From Asaia siamensis (GTDB taxonomy: Bacteria; Pseudomonadota; Alphaproteobacteria; Acetobacterales; Acetobacteraceae): a stretch of 64,000 nt of DNA. The position numbers and the translations under genes were made by a program. Location: the NCBI RefSeq assembly GCF_014635085.1, contig NZ_BMCH01000001.1, positions 124,001 through 188,000 of the forward strand, written 5' to 3'. Shown here piece by piece: positions 51,966 through 60,738 of the stretch; positions within the stretch are counted from its first letter, which is position 1, and each line of letters opens with the position of its first letter. The notes under the pieces are model-generated. The model was not told the DNA's origin, made no database searches, and worked only from the letters and a program-made list of their open reading frames with translations.

Positions 51966-53392
51966 TGCTGAGTGCCTTTCTGGCCGTTCTGGTGCTTGCA
52001 CTCGCCCTCTCTCTCCTTTCAGGGCGGGGGGAGGCAGGTCAGGACCCGAAGCATTTTTTTGCGGCACGCGGACAGTTCGGGGCGGTCCTGTTCTTTCTGC
52101 TATCGGTTGGCGAGACCTATTCCATCGGCTCGGTTCTCGGGTTTCCGGGGGGGATCGCTGCCAGTGGTTCGATCGACGTCGCGCTTTGGTTTGTCGGCTA
52201 TATCCTGCTTGCCTTTCCTGTCGGCACAATACTTTATCCAAGGCTCTGGCAGCTCGGGCAGCGTTTTGGCGCGATCACCCTGCCCGATCTCCTGGGGGGA
52301 TATTTCGATAGTCGTCTGGTCTCCTGTGTGAGCGGATGCGTTCTGGTGGTTCTGATGCTTCCGCTTGGTACCATGCAGTTCATCGGGCTCGGTGCCGTTT
52401 TTTCCGCGCTTGCCCTGCCTGTCTCGACAGTCATTCTGTCTTCTCTGGCGGCCCTGCTGGCTTTTCTGTTTGTCGCAAGTGCCGGGTTGCGCGGTGCGGC
52501 GCTGACGGCAGCGCTCAAGGACTTACTGATCCTGATTGCCATATTCTGCGTTGCGCTGGGGGCTGTGTTCCACTGGTCGGATGGGGCAAAGATGCCGCTC
52601 ACTGCAGTGCTTCATGGCGCAGGCGGCCGCCCCGTATCCTCCTGCACCATGATCATCACGACCATTCTGACACAGGCGGTCGGTTTCTGTATTGCACCGC
52701 AGACAGCGGCAGCGGTCTTTTCGGCACGCAGTCCTGCGACGATCAGACGTGCCCAGATCTGGATGCCGCTCTACATGGTGCTGTTTCCCCTGCTCGCGGT
52801 CGTGGCCTTTTACGGGCTGACCCATCCTTCTGTCATGACGCACCCTGACAGGGTGTTTCTCTCTGTAGCCACGGCCCTGCTTCCCCCCTGGATGGCCGGT
52901 CTGGTTGCCGGGGCCGTAGCTCTCACGGCCCTTGTCTGGCTTGGGGCTGTCTGTCTGAGCCTCGCCGCCATCGTGACACGCTCGATCGTGCCGCATGTGC
53001 CGGCCGCTGCCCAGAAACGAATGGGGCTTGGGATCATCATCGCCTATCTGGCCCTGTCGGTGGTGACTGCTGCCGCCCAGACGACGCTGATCGTCACACT
53101 GAACCGTCTGTTCTATGTTGGGCTGGTGCAGCTCCTGCCGGCGGTGCTGCTTTGTGTTTGCGGCTATCGTGTTACCCCGTCCCGTCTGCTGGCGGGGCTT
53201 GCTGCCGGTCTGGTGGCCGGGGCGGGATTGTTTCTGTCAGGTGTCCCTATGGGTGGCGTCAGCCCCGCTCTGCCAGGACTTGCCGTCAATCTTCTGGTTC
53301 TGCTTCAGGGTAGAAGACCTGTCAGAGACAGCGTCTCAGGGGCGAATACGCGAGAAGGCGATTTGTGCCACGCCAGCAGCGAAGAGCGTTGA
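51962..53392 (+). CDS. Sodium/solute symporter (SSS family, MctP/PanF-like)
   Basis: 476 residues with about 13 hydrophobic segments. The early YSIGSVLGFPGGIAASGSIDVALWFVGYILLAFPVG (in part) and the helix around QAVGFCIAPQTAAAVFSARSPATIRR (in part) suit the SSS fold. The family carries monocarboxylates, pantothenate, proline and other solutes with sodium. Pairing with a DUF3311 protein is typical of the monocarboxylate MctP-like group. The last 19 codons (53336-53392) run antisense into the 3' end of the ABC permease gene, an overlap of 57 nt. The polar C-terminal tail past the last helix may be non-essential. Confidence 0.85.
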   Translation: MMLSAFLAVLVLALALSLLSGRGEAGQDPKHFFAARGQFGAVLFFLLSVGETYSIGSVLGFPGGIAASGSIDVALWFVGYILLAFPVGTILYPRLWQLGQRFGAITLPDLLGGYFDSRLVSCVSGCVLVVLMLPLGTMQFIGLGAVFSALALPVSTVILSSLAALLAFLFVASAGLRGAALTAALKDLLILIAIFCVALGAVFHWSDGAKMPLTAVLHGAGGRPVSSCTMIITTILTQAVGFCIAPQTAAAVFSARSPATIRRAQIWMPLYMVLFPLLAVVAFYGLTHPSVMTHPDRVFLSVATALLPPWMAGLVAGAVALTALVWLGAVCLSLAAIVTRSIVPHVPAAAQKRMGLGIIIAYLALSVVTAAAQTTLIVTLNRLFYVGLVQLLPAVLLCVCGYRVTPSRLLAGLAAGLVAGAGLFLSGVPMGGVSPALPGLAVNLLVLLQGRRPVRDSVSGANTREGDLCHASSEER

Positions 53393-54085
53393 GAGAGACA
53401 GCACAAGAAACGAGAATGCCGGGGGAATGACGTAATGCCCGCTGAGCGCGCCTCTCATGCCATCAATGCCGTAGGTAAGCGGATTGCAGAAGGCCATCAC
53501 CCTGATCGCGCCTGATTGCCCTTCGAGAGGAAAGACAGCGCCTGAGAGGTAGAAAACAGGCGTGATAATGAAATTCACGATCTGCGAGAAGCTCTGGGCA
53601 TCGCTCATTACCGACCCCAGTATCGAGCCGAAAAAAGCGCAGAGCACCGCTATCAGCAAGGCGAAGAGGAGAAAAAGGGCAAGGGCTCCGGGGGCGGGCA
53701 GAGAGGCGCTGAAAATAAGGCAGATCGCCCCGACGATTATCGCCTGAATCATCGCCACGCTTGCAACGCCCAGCGCCCGCCCAAGCAGGATCCAGTGTCT
53801 CGAAACAGGGGCGACGAGCGTCTCCTTGATGAAGCCGAATTGTCGGTCCCAGAGCAGGTCGGCGCCTGAATAGACCGCATTAAACAAGATCCCTGCGCCA
53901 ATGACACCAGGCGCGAGAAAGGCGAAATAATCGCCTTCTCCTGCCTTGCGGAAGACGGGGGCAAAGCCCAGCCCCAGCGCAATCAGGAACAGGAAAGGCT
54001 GTGACAGGGCGGAAAACACCCGACCGCGCGCGCGCAGGAAACCCCTGACCTGTCTCAGCCAGAGAGAGAAAAGGACATCGATCAT
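53336..54085 (-). CDS. ABC-2 type export permease (DrrB-like)
   Basis: 249 residues with six hydrophobic segments. A basic N-terminus, FLFLIALGLGFAPVF, the extended loop LWDRQFGFIKETLVAPVSRHWILLGRALGV (in part) and FIITPVFYLSGAVFPLEG are diagnostic of the ABC-2/daunorubicin-resistance permease group. Such permeases export drugs, glycolipids or polysaccharide precursors. It overlaps the ATPase gene by 4 nt and is the last gene of the NRPS cluster. Its final 57 nt are antisense to the sodium symporter gene. Confidence 0.92.
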   Translation of the reverse strand: MIDVLFSLWLRQVRGFLRARGRVFSALSQPFLFLIALGLGFAPVFRKAGEGDYFAFLAPGVIGAGILFNAVYSGADLLWDRQFGFIKETLVAPVSRHWILLGRALGVASVAMIQAIIVGAICLIFSASLPAPGALALFLLFALLIAVLCAFFGSILGSVMSDAQSFSQIVNFIITPVFYLSGAVFPLEGQSGAIRVMAFCNPLTYGIDGMRGALSGHYVIPPAFSFLVLSLSTLFAAGVAQIAFSRIRP

Positions 54086-54864
54086 CCGGCTGTCTCGTCG
54101 TCGGCTGCCCCGTCTTCGGCTGTGAGCGACAGAAAACTGTCTTCCAGAGAGGCATGTGCGGTGTGGCTGATAATCGCAGCGACAGCGCCTTGCGTCACGA
54201 TCCGTCCTTTCTTGATGACGGCAACGCTCTGGGCGTAACGCTCGACCTCATCCAGATAATGGCTCGTCAGAAAAATGGTCGTGCCATGGTGCGCTTGCAG
54301 AAGCTGAAGATGGTCCCACAGAACGCGTCGGCTTTGCGGATCGAGCCCCAGTGTCGGCTCGTCCAGAAAGATCAGGGCCGGTTGGTGAAGCAGGGCGCGT
54401 GCAATCTCGACCCGTCTTTTCAGCCCGCCGCTCAGTGTGCTGACGATGCTGTCGCGTCGATCCGTGAGAGCGAACAGGGCCAGCACATGGGCGATGCGTT
54501 CCGGCCTTCGGGCGCGCGGAATACGATAGAACGCACAGTGCATCCAGAGATTTTCCTGAACCGTCATGGCCGGGTCGAGCGTGCAATCCTGAAACACCAC
54601 GCCAAAATGGCGACGGGCCTCCATCGGGTCAGTGGCCAGATCGATGCCATTCATGAGGATGCGCCCCTCATCGGGCGGGAGCAGGGTCGTCAGCATCTTG
54701 ATGGTGGTGGTTTTGCCAGCGCCATTGGGACCAAGAAAGGCGAAGATCTCGCCTGCGCTGACCGAGAACGAGAGACCATCGACCACTCGCTTGCCAGCAT
54801 ATTTCTTGGCCAGATCCTGTACGGCAATGACGGGGCAGGGCGCTTGTGGCGATGTCTGGTTCAC
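54082..54864 (-). CDS. ABC exporter ATPase (DrrA-like)
   Basis: 260 residues. Walker A GPNGAGKTTTIKML (about residues 39-52), signature LSGGLKRRVEIARAL, Walker B LIFLDEPTLGLDPQSRR and the H-loop FLTSHYLDEVE are intact. The LDPQSRR extension after Walker B is typical of the DrrA/NodI drug and lipo-oligosaccharide export group. It overlaps the permease gene and the glycosyltransferase gene by 4 nt each. It therefore probably energises export of the product made by the NRPS and glycosyltransferase. Confidence 0.94.
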   Translation of the reverse strand: MNQTSPQAPCPVIAVQDLAKKYAGKRVVDGLSFSVSAGEIFAFLGPNGAGKTTTIKMLTTLLPPDEGRILMNGIDLATDPMEARRHFGVVFQDCTLDPAMTVQENLWMHCAFYRIPRARRPERIAHVLALFALTDRRDSIVSTLSGGLKRRVEIARALLHQPALIFLDEPTLGLDPQSRRVLWDHLQLLQAHHGTTIFLTSHYLDEVERYAQSVAVIKKGRIVTQGAVAAIISHTAHASLEDSFLSLTAEDGAADDETAG

Positions 54865-56174
54865 GCTGCTCCTTCTGCCTCCGCAGACCTGCCCGAAGGG
54901 TTTTTCTCACCGAGTAGGCCCCAGTCCGAGAGCGTCTCTATCGCACGATCAATGCCATGTTCGGCGTTGATCAGCGGGCCAAGCGTATGGGCGGCTGTGG
55001 TAATCCTGAGCGCACTTGCTCGCCCGATAGCCAGCGCGAGCGTCTCTGGTGTGAGGTGTTTGCGGGAAAGAATCGTCGGACTGACGCCAATCTCATGCAG
55101 GCGCCAGCTCCAGTAAAACTGATCTGCCAGAAACGGAATCACGATCTGCGGCAGACCGGCGCGTGCCGCTGCGGCCACCGTGCCCGCGCCGCCGTGATGA
55201 ACGGCCATGGACATGCGCGGAAAGAGCCAGTCATGGGGTGCATGGTCAATGAAGAAGAGGCCGTCTTCCTCGTGACCGGCCTGATTTTTCAGAGCGCCCC
55301 ACCCAGTTGCTATGACGGCGCGCCTGCCCGTCAGGCGCAGGGCCTTGAGGATGAGCTGGGTGAACGCCTTGGGATTGCCGCACATCATGCTCCCGAAACC
55401 TACATAAAGGGGCTTTGGCCCCGCAGCGAGAAAGGCTTCCAGCGCGGGCGGGGGAACCCAGTCGTTTTTCTGGTCGTAGAACCAGTTTCCCGTAACAGTG
55501 ATCCGGTCTTTCGGCCAGTCCGGGGGTTGCGGTTGCAGGTGGCGGCTGAAAGCGTAGAGCAGATAGCGCCTCGACCCGTTGGCGTCCTTTTCCGACCAAG
55601 GGCCAGCCCATGCTATCGGGGGCAAAGCCAGTTCACGCCGCATGATTGCGATGGGCCGGGACATGAACCGCCAGATCAGCACCCTTGCGCAATGGGTCAG
55701 GGCGAGATTGAGCACCCCTGGCAGACGAAAACGTGGATTAGGCCAGAGCGGCGGTACGTTTCGTGAGGGCGTCATGGGCATGAACTGCGCCTGAACGAAA
55801 GGGAGTCCGCGTTTCTCGGCGATAGAGGCGCCAAGCGCTGTTCCCGAACCGGAGCCGATAATCAGATCGGCGTCCTTCGTGGCTTCGAGCGCCTGATTCA
55901 CCCATAGAGGCGTCCAGTCGCAGAGCGCTCTGCTCATCTGGCGACCGATGCGTAGCTGGTTTCCCTTGTCCATGGCAGCGTGTTCCTGCGCCATGAGATC
56001 TGCAAAATCGGACGCGATCGGGGCGAAGGAGAGCCCGCCGCCCAGAATGAGCGACTTGTGCCGTTCCGATGTGACGATGCACACGTCATGGCCATGGGCG
56101 ACGAGCCCCTGACCCAGAGCGACGAAAGGGCGGCCATCGCCCTGGGTACCGATGGTGAAGATCACGATTTTCAT
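54861..56174 (-). CDS. UGT-type glycosyltransferase (GT1; sterol-glucosyltransferase/rhamnosyltransferase-like)
   Basis: 437 residues from the ATG at 56174 (MKIVIFTIGTQGDGRP), which starts at the family N-terminus; a longer reading to 56231 would enter the NRPS gene. The first domain begins with the TxGTQGDxxP acceptor-loop motif of UGT/Atg26-like enzymes. The second has the donor-site block FIDHAPHDWLFPRMSMAVHHGGAGTVAAAARAGLPQIVIPFLADQ, in part. Such enzymes glycosylate lipophilic acceptors, including sterols, hydroxy-fatty acids and peptide antibiotics. It starts 19 nt after the NRPS stop and overlaps the ABC ATPase gene by 4 nt. A hydrophobic NRPS product as acceptor is inference. Confidence 0.9.
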   Translation of the reverse strand: MKIVIFTIGTQGDGRPFVALGQGLVAHGHDVCIVTSERHKSLILGGGLSFAPIASDFADLMAQEHAAMDKGNQLRIGRQMSRALCDWTPLWVNQALEATKDADLIIGSGSGTALGASIAEKRGLPFVQAQFMPMTPSRNVPPLWPNPRFRLPGVLNLALTHCARVLIWRFMSRPIAIMRRELALPPIAWAGPWSEKDANGSRRYLLYAFSRHLQPQPPDWPKDRITVTGNWFYDQKNDWVPPPALEAFLAAGPKPLYVGFGSMMCGNPKAFTQLILKALRLTGRRAVIATGWGALKNQAGHEEDGLFFIDHAPHDWLFPRMSMAVHHGGAGTVAAAARAGLPQIVIPFLADQFYWSWRLHEIGVSPTILSRKHLTPETLALAIGRASALRITTAAHTLGPLINAEHGIDRAIETLSDWGLLGEKNPSGRSAEAEGAA

Positions 56175-56193
56175 GGGCTGGCTCGGCACGATA

Positions 56194-59100
56194 TCAGGCG
56201 GCAGACAGGTCGGCACAAACAGGCTGGCCAAAGGCCGGGTGGCTCCTGATCAGGCGCGCTACCATTTCAACATGACCGGGTAGCAGCATATCTCCATGAC
56301 GACAGGGCAGATCATGAACCGTGATGCGGCCAGAACTATAATTGGCCCAGGACAGAGGGTCGTCAGTCACGCTGATCTGGTCCGTCATGTCGCCCTTGTC
56401 TGCAGCGCGCAGGAACAGGATATCCGTCTCTCCATGGGTTGGGCGGTGGGTCATGAGCATCTCGATATTGCGTCTGGTGACGAGGCGCAGCTTTTCGGCG
56501 AGCCCCATCAGATCGCCGAGATCCTGTGTCGGCAGGTCAGGGAGCAGCGTCGTATCAAGTGTTGCCAGAAAAAGATCGGCCAGCGCCTCCAGTGTCGGGG
56601 GGAGAGGCGTCTCATTATCCAGCGGCATTTTCAGAAAACCCAGAGCCGCCCGTATGGCCTGCGGACTGTCAGGGTCATCAAGCGGCCCGCCTGAGGCGCC
56701 TCGATGGGAGCAGCCGGGTTCCGTCAGGGTTGGATAGGAGTCCAGCATCGCCAGCAAGGCGACGTCTTGACCCTCGCGGCGGAAAGCGGCGGCAATTTCA
56801 TGAGCAATGACCCCGCCCATTGACCATCCAAGCAGATGATACGGCCCGTGCGGCTGGATGGCCCGGATTTCCTGCACATAGTGGGCTGTCAGCTCGTTGA
56901 GCGTGCGCGGCGGATTGGCGCCGAGCAGCAGCCCGGCATCCTGAAGGCCATAGACCGGGCGTGTGTCAGGCAGGAGCGGTGCAAGCGTGTTGAAACTCCA
57001 GCTCATGCCAATGACCGGATGCACGCAGAAGAGAGGCGCTCCGTTTCCGTGGGGCCTGATGGCAAGACGTGTGGCGAGCGGATCGCAGGTGATCGGACCG
57101 CCTTCGAAAAGCGGTGCAAGAAGGGCGATGGTCGGGGCCGCGAAGATCTGCCCGACCGGCAAGGTGTATCCCTGCTCGGAAAGCAGGGAGATCATTTGCA
57201 CGACCATGATGCTGTCGCCGCCCAGATCGAAGAAGCTGGCATGGATGTCGATTTTTTCGAGTCCGAGCAGGTCACTCCAGAGCGCTGCAAGCATTTTCTC
57301 TGCCGGTGTGCTGGCATAAACAGCATTGGTTGCGATCGTGTCTTCTTTCATGGCGCGCAGGGCGGCGCGGTCGAGCTTGCCACTTGTCAGGCGCAGAAGG
57401 GCGTCTACACACACGATACGGACCGGGATCATCTGAGGGGGGAGCAGCCCTAGCAGGGTGCGTCTTATCTGGGCTGCGTCGAGCTTGGCACCTTCTGTTG
57501 CGGGTACGAGATAGGCCGCCAGAAGAGGCTGATCCCGTGACGCTGTTTCCTCGATCATGACGGCAGCCTGCAGGATCTCCGGCAGGCTGAGCAAAGTGCT
57601 CTCTATCTCGCCGGGTTCGATCCTCATGCCGCGTATCTTGATCTGACAATCGGCACGACCAAAAATGCTGAGCACGCCCTCTGAATCGATGGCAGCACGA
57701 TCGCCCGTGCGATAAGCCAGAGCTCCGGCGTTGCCCTCCGGATCGGGTATGAAGCGGCTCTCTGTCAGCTCGGGGCGATTGAGATAGCCGCTCGCCACGC
57801 CGTCACCGGCAATGACCAGTTCACCGACAACGCCATCCGGCAATGTTTGGCCGAACGGGTCGACCACATAGAGGCGGGTATTGGCCAGAGGCAATCCGGC
57901 TGGCGGAGAGTCAGGCTCGTCTGCCGTCAGGCGGCAGGCCGTTGACCAGATCGTGGTTTCGGTGGGGCCATAGAGATTATAGACCGCCCGTCCGAGATGG
58001 CCCATTTGTCGCGCCATATGGGCGGGCATGGCCTCGCCACCGCTCAGAAAAAGCAGACCACGCAGGCTGCTGCTTTCTGCCGTGCCGAGCAAGGTCTGCC
58101 ATAAGGTGGGTGTGGCCTGCAGGGCCGTCACGTCATGCTGGCGGATCAGTGTGCAAAGGCGTCCGGGATCTCGCACGTCTTCTGGTGTCGCAATAACGCA
58201 GCGACTGCCTGAGACGAGCGGCAGGAGCATTTCGAGTATAGCGATATCGAAAGTCCAGGCGGTGACAGCCAGAAGCGTTTCCCGCTCTGAAAAATCCAGA
58301 ATGTCGCGAATGCTGTGCAGAAAATTCAGAAGGGCCTTTCGGGGGATGATGACGCCCTTGGGGCGCCCCGTCGTGCCCGATGTATAGGTGACATAGGCTG
58401 TATCCTCAGGGAGACGCGACGCAGATAGGGGGGCAAATCCGGCCTGCGGCGCGGCAGGAGCGAGCGATCGAAGCACCAGTGTCGCCGCGTCCATCTGCCA
58501 GGCCTCGTGGCCGCAGGCCCAGCCGATATGATCCGCGTCTGGCAGAATCACCAGGGTCGGACAGGCATCTTCCAGGATCAGCCGGGCGCGAGGCTGAGGG
58601 GCGTCGACATCGATCGGCAGCCAGGCCGCGCCGGTTGCGGCCACCGCAGCTACGCAGAGAAGCATGCGTCTGTCTCTGGGCAGGGCAAGGGCGACAAGCG
58701 TGCCGGGTCGCGCGCCTGCCGCACGGAGTTGCATTGTCAGTTGATGCTGATGCCTCTGGAAATCGTCTCGTGTCAGAGCGCCTTTATGGTCCTGCACCAC
58801 CTTATCCGGGCCGGTCCCTATGCCTGAGGCGATGAGTGCCGACAGGGTGATATCGGGCCAGACCCGCCTTGTTGCAGCGTTGCGTACGCCCTGAGCGTGC
58901 CGGGCTTCTTGAGTAAGGAGTGGAATAGAGCGGAGCGGCGTTTCCGGTGAGGCAAGAAGCTGATCGGTCAGAGTCAGGATGCGCGCCAGATGGGCGTCAA
59001 GTTCATCGGCGGTGTAGAGCGCCGGATTGGCATCGCATTGGATACAGAGACCGCCTCCGTCGCATCGGTCGAACACGAAGAGGGTCAGATCCTCCATGGC

Positions 59101-60273
59101 GCCGTTGCTGAGATTTTCGTTGCGTGAATGGGCCGGCCCAAAAGAGAGATTATAGTCGAAAGGCTCGATATTGATCCCGATCCGGCTGATCTGAGTGGTA
59201 TTGTTGAACATACCCAGATCGCGGCGCATATCTTCATAACGATATTGCTGGTGACGCAGGGCGCTGCGCATGGCGCGACGGGATTTGATAATCAGCTCGG
59301 CAAAGCTCGTTTCGGGCGACATCATGAAACGCAGCGCAACGGCATTGGCGACCATGCCCGGCGTCTGGCGCAGAAGGCGGTTGGCTCTTGCACTGACCGG
59401 CATGCCCACAACGAGATCCGACTGTCCGGTGAGACGATGCAGGTAGCTGACAAGAAGGGCGGTCAGGGTCTGGGGAAGGCTCGACTCATATGTGCGGCCA
59501 AGCGCCCTGAGTGCCTCAGCGCGCGCGTCGCAAAGTGTGGCCGCACGTGTTATCGCGCCGCCAAAATCACCGGTGGTTACCCGGTGGGGCCTGAGCGAGA
59601 GCGATACCGGCTCGGGCGCATCCTGAAGGGTCTCACGCCAGTACGCCTTGTCGATCTCGAAACGGGGCGAGGCCCGATAGGCTTCCTCCTGCTCGTGAAG
59701 GGTTGCCAGGGGGAGAAAGCCAGGGGCTGGCGCGTCGCGCCCCTCGGTCAGGGCCGTATAGAGCGCAGCAACACGGCTCACGATCATGCCGCCGGAAAAA
59801 CCATCAAGAATGGCGTGATGGCAGCAGTGAAACCAGATCCAGTGCGTTGAGGCGACACGGAGAAGGGCATTCTGCCAGAGTGGGTCCCGCTCCAGATCGA
59901 GAGGAGCCTGAATGCGTTCCTGCATCCATCTGCGGGCGAAGAGAGATGGGTCGGCCTCGTCGCGACAATCGATGACAGGACATTCAGGCAATGATGGTGG
60001 TCGGATTGCGTAGACCGGTCCGTCATCTGTTCTGATAATGGCTGTGCGCAGTGTTTCTGCCTCGGTCTGTACAGAGGTCAGAGCTTTCCTGAAGAGAGAC
60101 TCATCTACAATCCCGTGCAGATGGATAGCCTCGGCAATATTCAGGCTCGAGCCCTTGGGTGCAAGAAATTGGGTCATCCAGAGGCCGCGCTGGGCGGTGG
60201 TCAATGGCAGCATCACAGCGCGGTATTCCTGCAGATTGTATCCGGAGGCGGCTCCTGTTGCGTGGTGCGGCAT
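56194..60273 (-). CDS. Single-module non-ribosomal peptide synthetase, C-A-T-TE
   Basis: 1359 residues. The condensation domain (about 20-450) has the catalytic HHAILDG at 152-158. The adenylation domain (about 475-975) has the AMP loop TYTSGTTGRPKG near 629-640, YGPTE at 768-772 and the catalytic lysine in SGKLDR (Lys966). The carrier domain (about 985-1055) has the phosphopantetheine serine Ser1021 in LGGDS. The thioesterase (about 1078-1345) has Ser1151 in GWSMGG, Asp1178 and His1326. The binding pocket read by alignment with GrsA is D676-I677-L680-Q719-F742-S744-L767-I775-W776-K966. This is close to a known glycine code (DILQLGLIWK). The architecture equals EntF and the serrawettin synthetase SwrW. 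No MbtH gene is adjacent. The start is uncertain; an internal Met21 is possible. Confidence 0.92.
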   Translation of the reverse strand: MPHHATGAASGYNLQEYRAVMLPLTTAQRGLWMTQFLAPKGSSLNIAEAIHLHGIVDESLFRKALTSVQTEAETLRTAIIRTDDGPVYAIRPPSLPECPVIDCRDEADPSLFARRWMQERIQAPLDLERDPLWQNALLRVASTHWIWFHCCHHAILDGFSGGMIVSRVAALYTALTEGRDAPAPGFLPLATLHEQEEAYRASPRFEIDKAYWRETLQDAPEPVSLSLRPHRVTTGDFGGAITRAATLCDARAEALRALGRTYESSLPQTLTALLVSYLHRLTGQSDLVVGMPVSARANRLLRQTPGMVANAVALRFMMSPETSFAELIIKSRRAMRSALRHQQYRYEDMRRDLGMFNNTTQISRIGINIEPFDYNLSFGPAHSRNENLSNGAMEDLTLFVFDRCDGGGLCIQCDANPALYTADELDAHLARILTLTDQLLASPETPLRSIPLLTQEARHAQGVRNAATRRVWPDITLSALIASGIGTGPDKVVQDHKGALTRDDFQRHQHQLTMQLRAAGARPGTLVALALPRDRRMLLCVAAVAATGAAWLPIDVDAPQPRARLILEDACPTLVILPDADHIGWACGHEAWQMDAATLVLRSLAPAAPQAGFAPLSASRLPEDTAYVTYTSGTTGRPKGVIIPRKALLNFLHSIRDILDFSERETLLAVTAWTFDIAILEMLLPLVSGSRCVIATPEDVRDPGRLCTLIRQHDVTALQATPTLWQTLLGTAESSSLRGLLFLSGGEAMPAHMARQMGHLGRAVYNLYGPTETTIWSTACRLTADEPDSPPAGLPLANTRLYVVDPFGQTLPDGVVGELVIAGDGVASGYLNRPELTESRFIPDPEGNAGALAYRTGDRAAIDSEGVLSIFGRADCQIKIRGMRIEPGEIESTLLSLPEILQAAVMIEETASRDQPLLAAYLVPATEGAKLDAAQIRRTLLGLLPPQMIPVRIVCVDALLRLTSGKLDRAALRAMKEDTIATNAVYASTPAEKMLAALWSDLLGLEKIDIHASFFDLGGDSIMVVQMISLLSEQGYTLPVGQIFAAPTIALLAPLFEGGPITCDPLATRLAIRPHGNGAPLFCVHPVIGMSWSFNTLAPLLPDTRPVYGLQDAGLLLGANPPRTLNELTAHYVQEIRAIQPHGPYHLLGWSMGGVIAHEIAAAFRREGQDVALLAMLDSYPTLTEPGCSHRGASGGPLDDPDSPQAIRAALGFLKMPLDNETPLPPTLEALADLFLATLDTTLLPDLPTQDLGDLMGLAEKLRLVTRRNIEMLMTHRPTHGETDILFLRAADKGDMTDQISVTDDPLSWANYSSGRITVHDLPCRHGDMLLPGHVEMVARLIRSHPAFGQPVCADLSAA

Positions 60274-60738
60274 ACCGGATTGTTTCTTGTTGTTTTGCTT
60301 CTTTTTTCTCTTAAGAAACGATTTCTAATAACATAAATTCACCTACTAATTCAGTAAACAGTTCAAAATTATTGTTTCTAAATATTATTTTTTCTCTTTT
60401 TGTTCTTTTTCTTCTGTCTGGGCCGTCATGTCTGGCCACACAGCCCCGCGAAAGAGAGACACAAAATATAACATTTGTTCAGTTTGGGCTCAGAAGGGCT
60501 TCAAATGCTTTTTTTACGATACGCAAGAGGGGGTATTGATTTAGATCGTTGTTTGCAATGGATTTTATCAAGGGTGTCTCCTCGTGGTAGGGGTGTCCCG
60601 TGAAACGGGAGCGCTCAAATCCTACATATTAGGTCACGAATATCACTCTCGTTAGTGTGATTTTACGCATAATGCCTGTTACGGTTAAGACGATTGGGCA
60701 CACAGGGTGTTTTCCCGGCATTCAGTATGGGGCCCATT
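60274..60738. other. AT-rich divergent region with leader hairpins
   Basis: About 465 nt without a gene, between the leftward NRPS and the rightward kinase gene. Positions about 60290-60420 are markedly AT- and pyrimidine-rich. Near the kinase side are a 6-bp hairpin TCCCGT/ACGGGA with a GAA loop (60596-60610) and an inverted repeat ATCAC/GTGAT (60642-60646, 60657-60661) overlapping CACT/AGTG. These may be operators or leader structures. No RNA family was recognised. Confidence 0.45.

Noticed and set aside
53336-60273. NRPS cluster as a catechol siderophore locus (EntF-like)
   Set aside because: No dihydroxybenzoate genes, aryl-carrier, siderophore receptor or esterase is adjacent, and the pocket is glycine-like rather than serine-like. 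The nearby exbBD-tonB genes are separated by an unrelated symporter.
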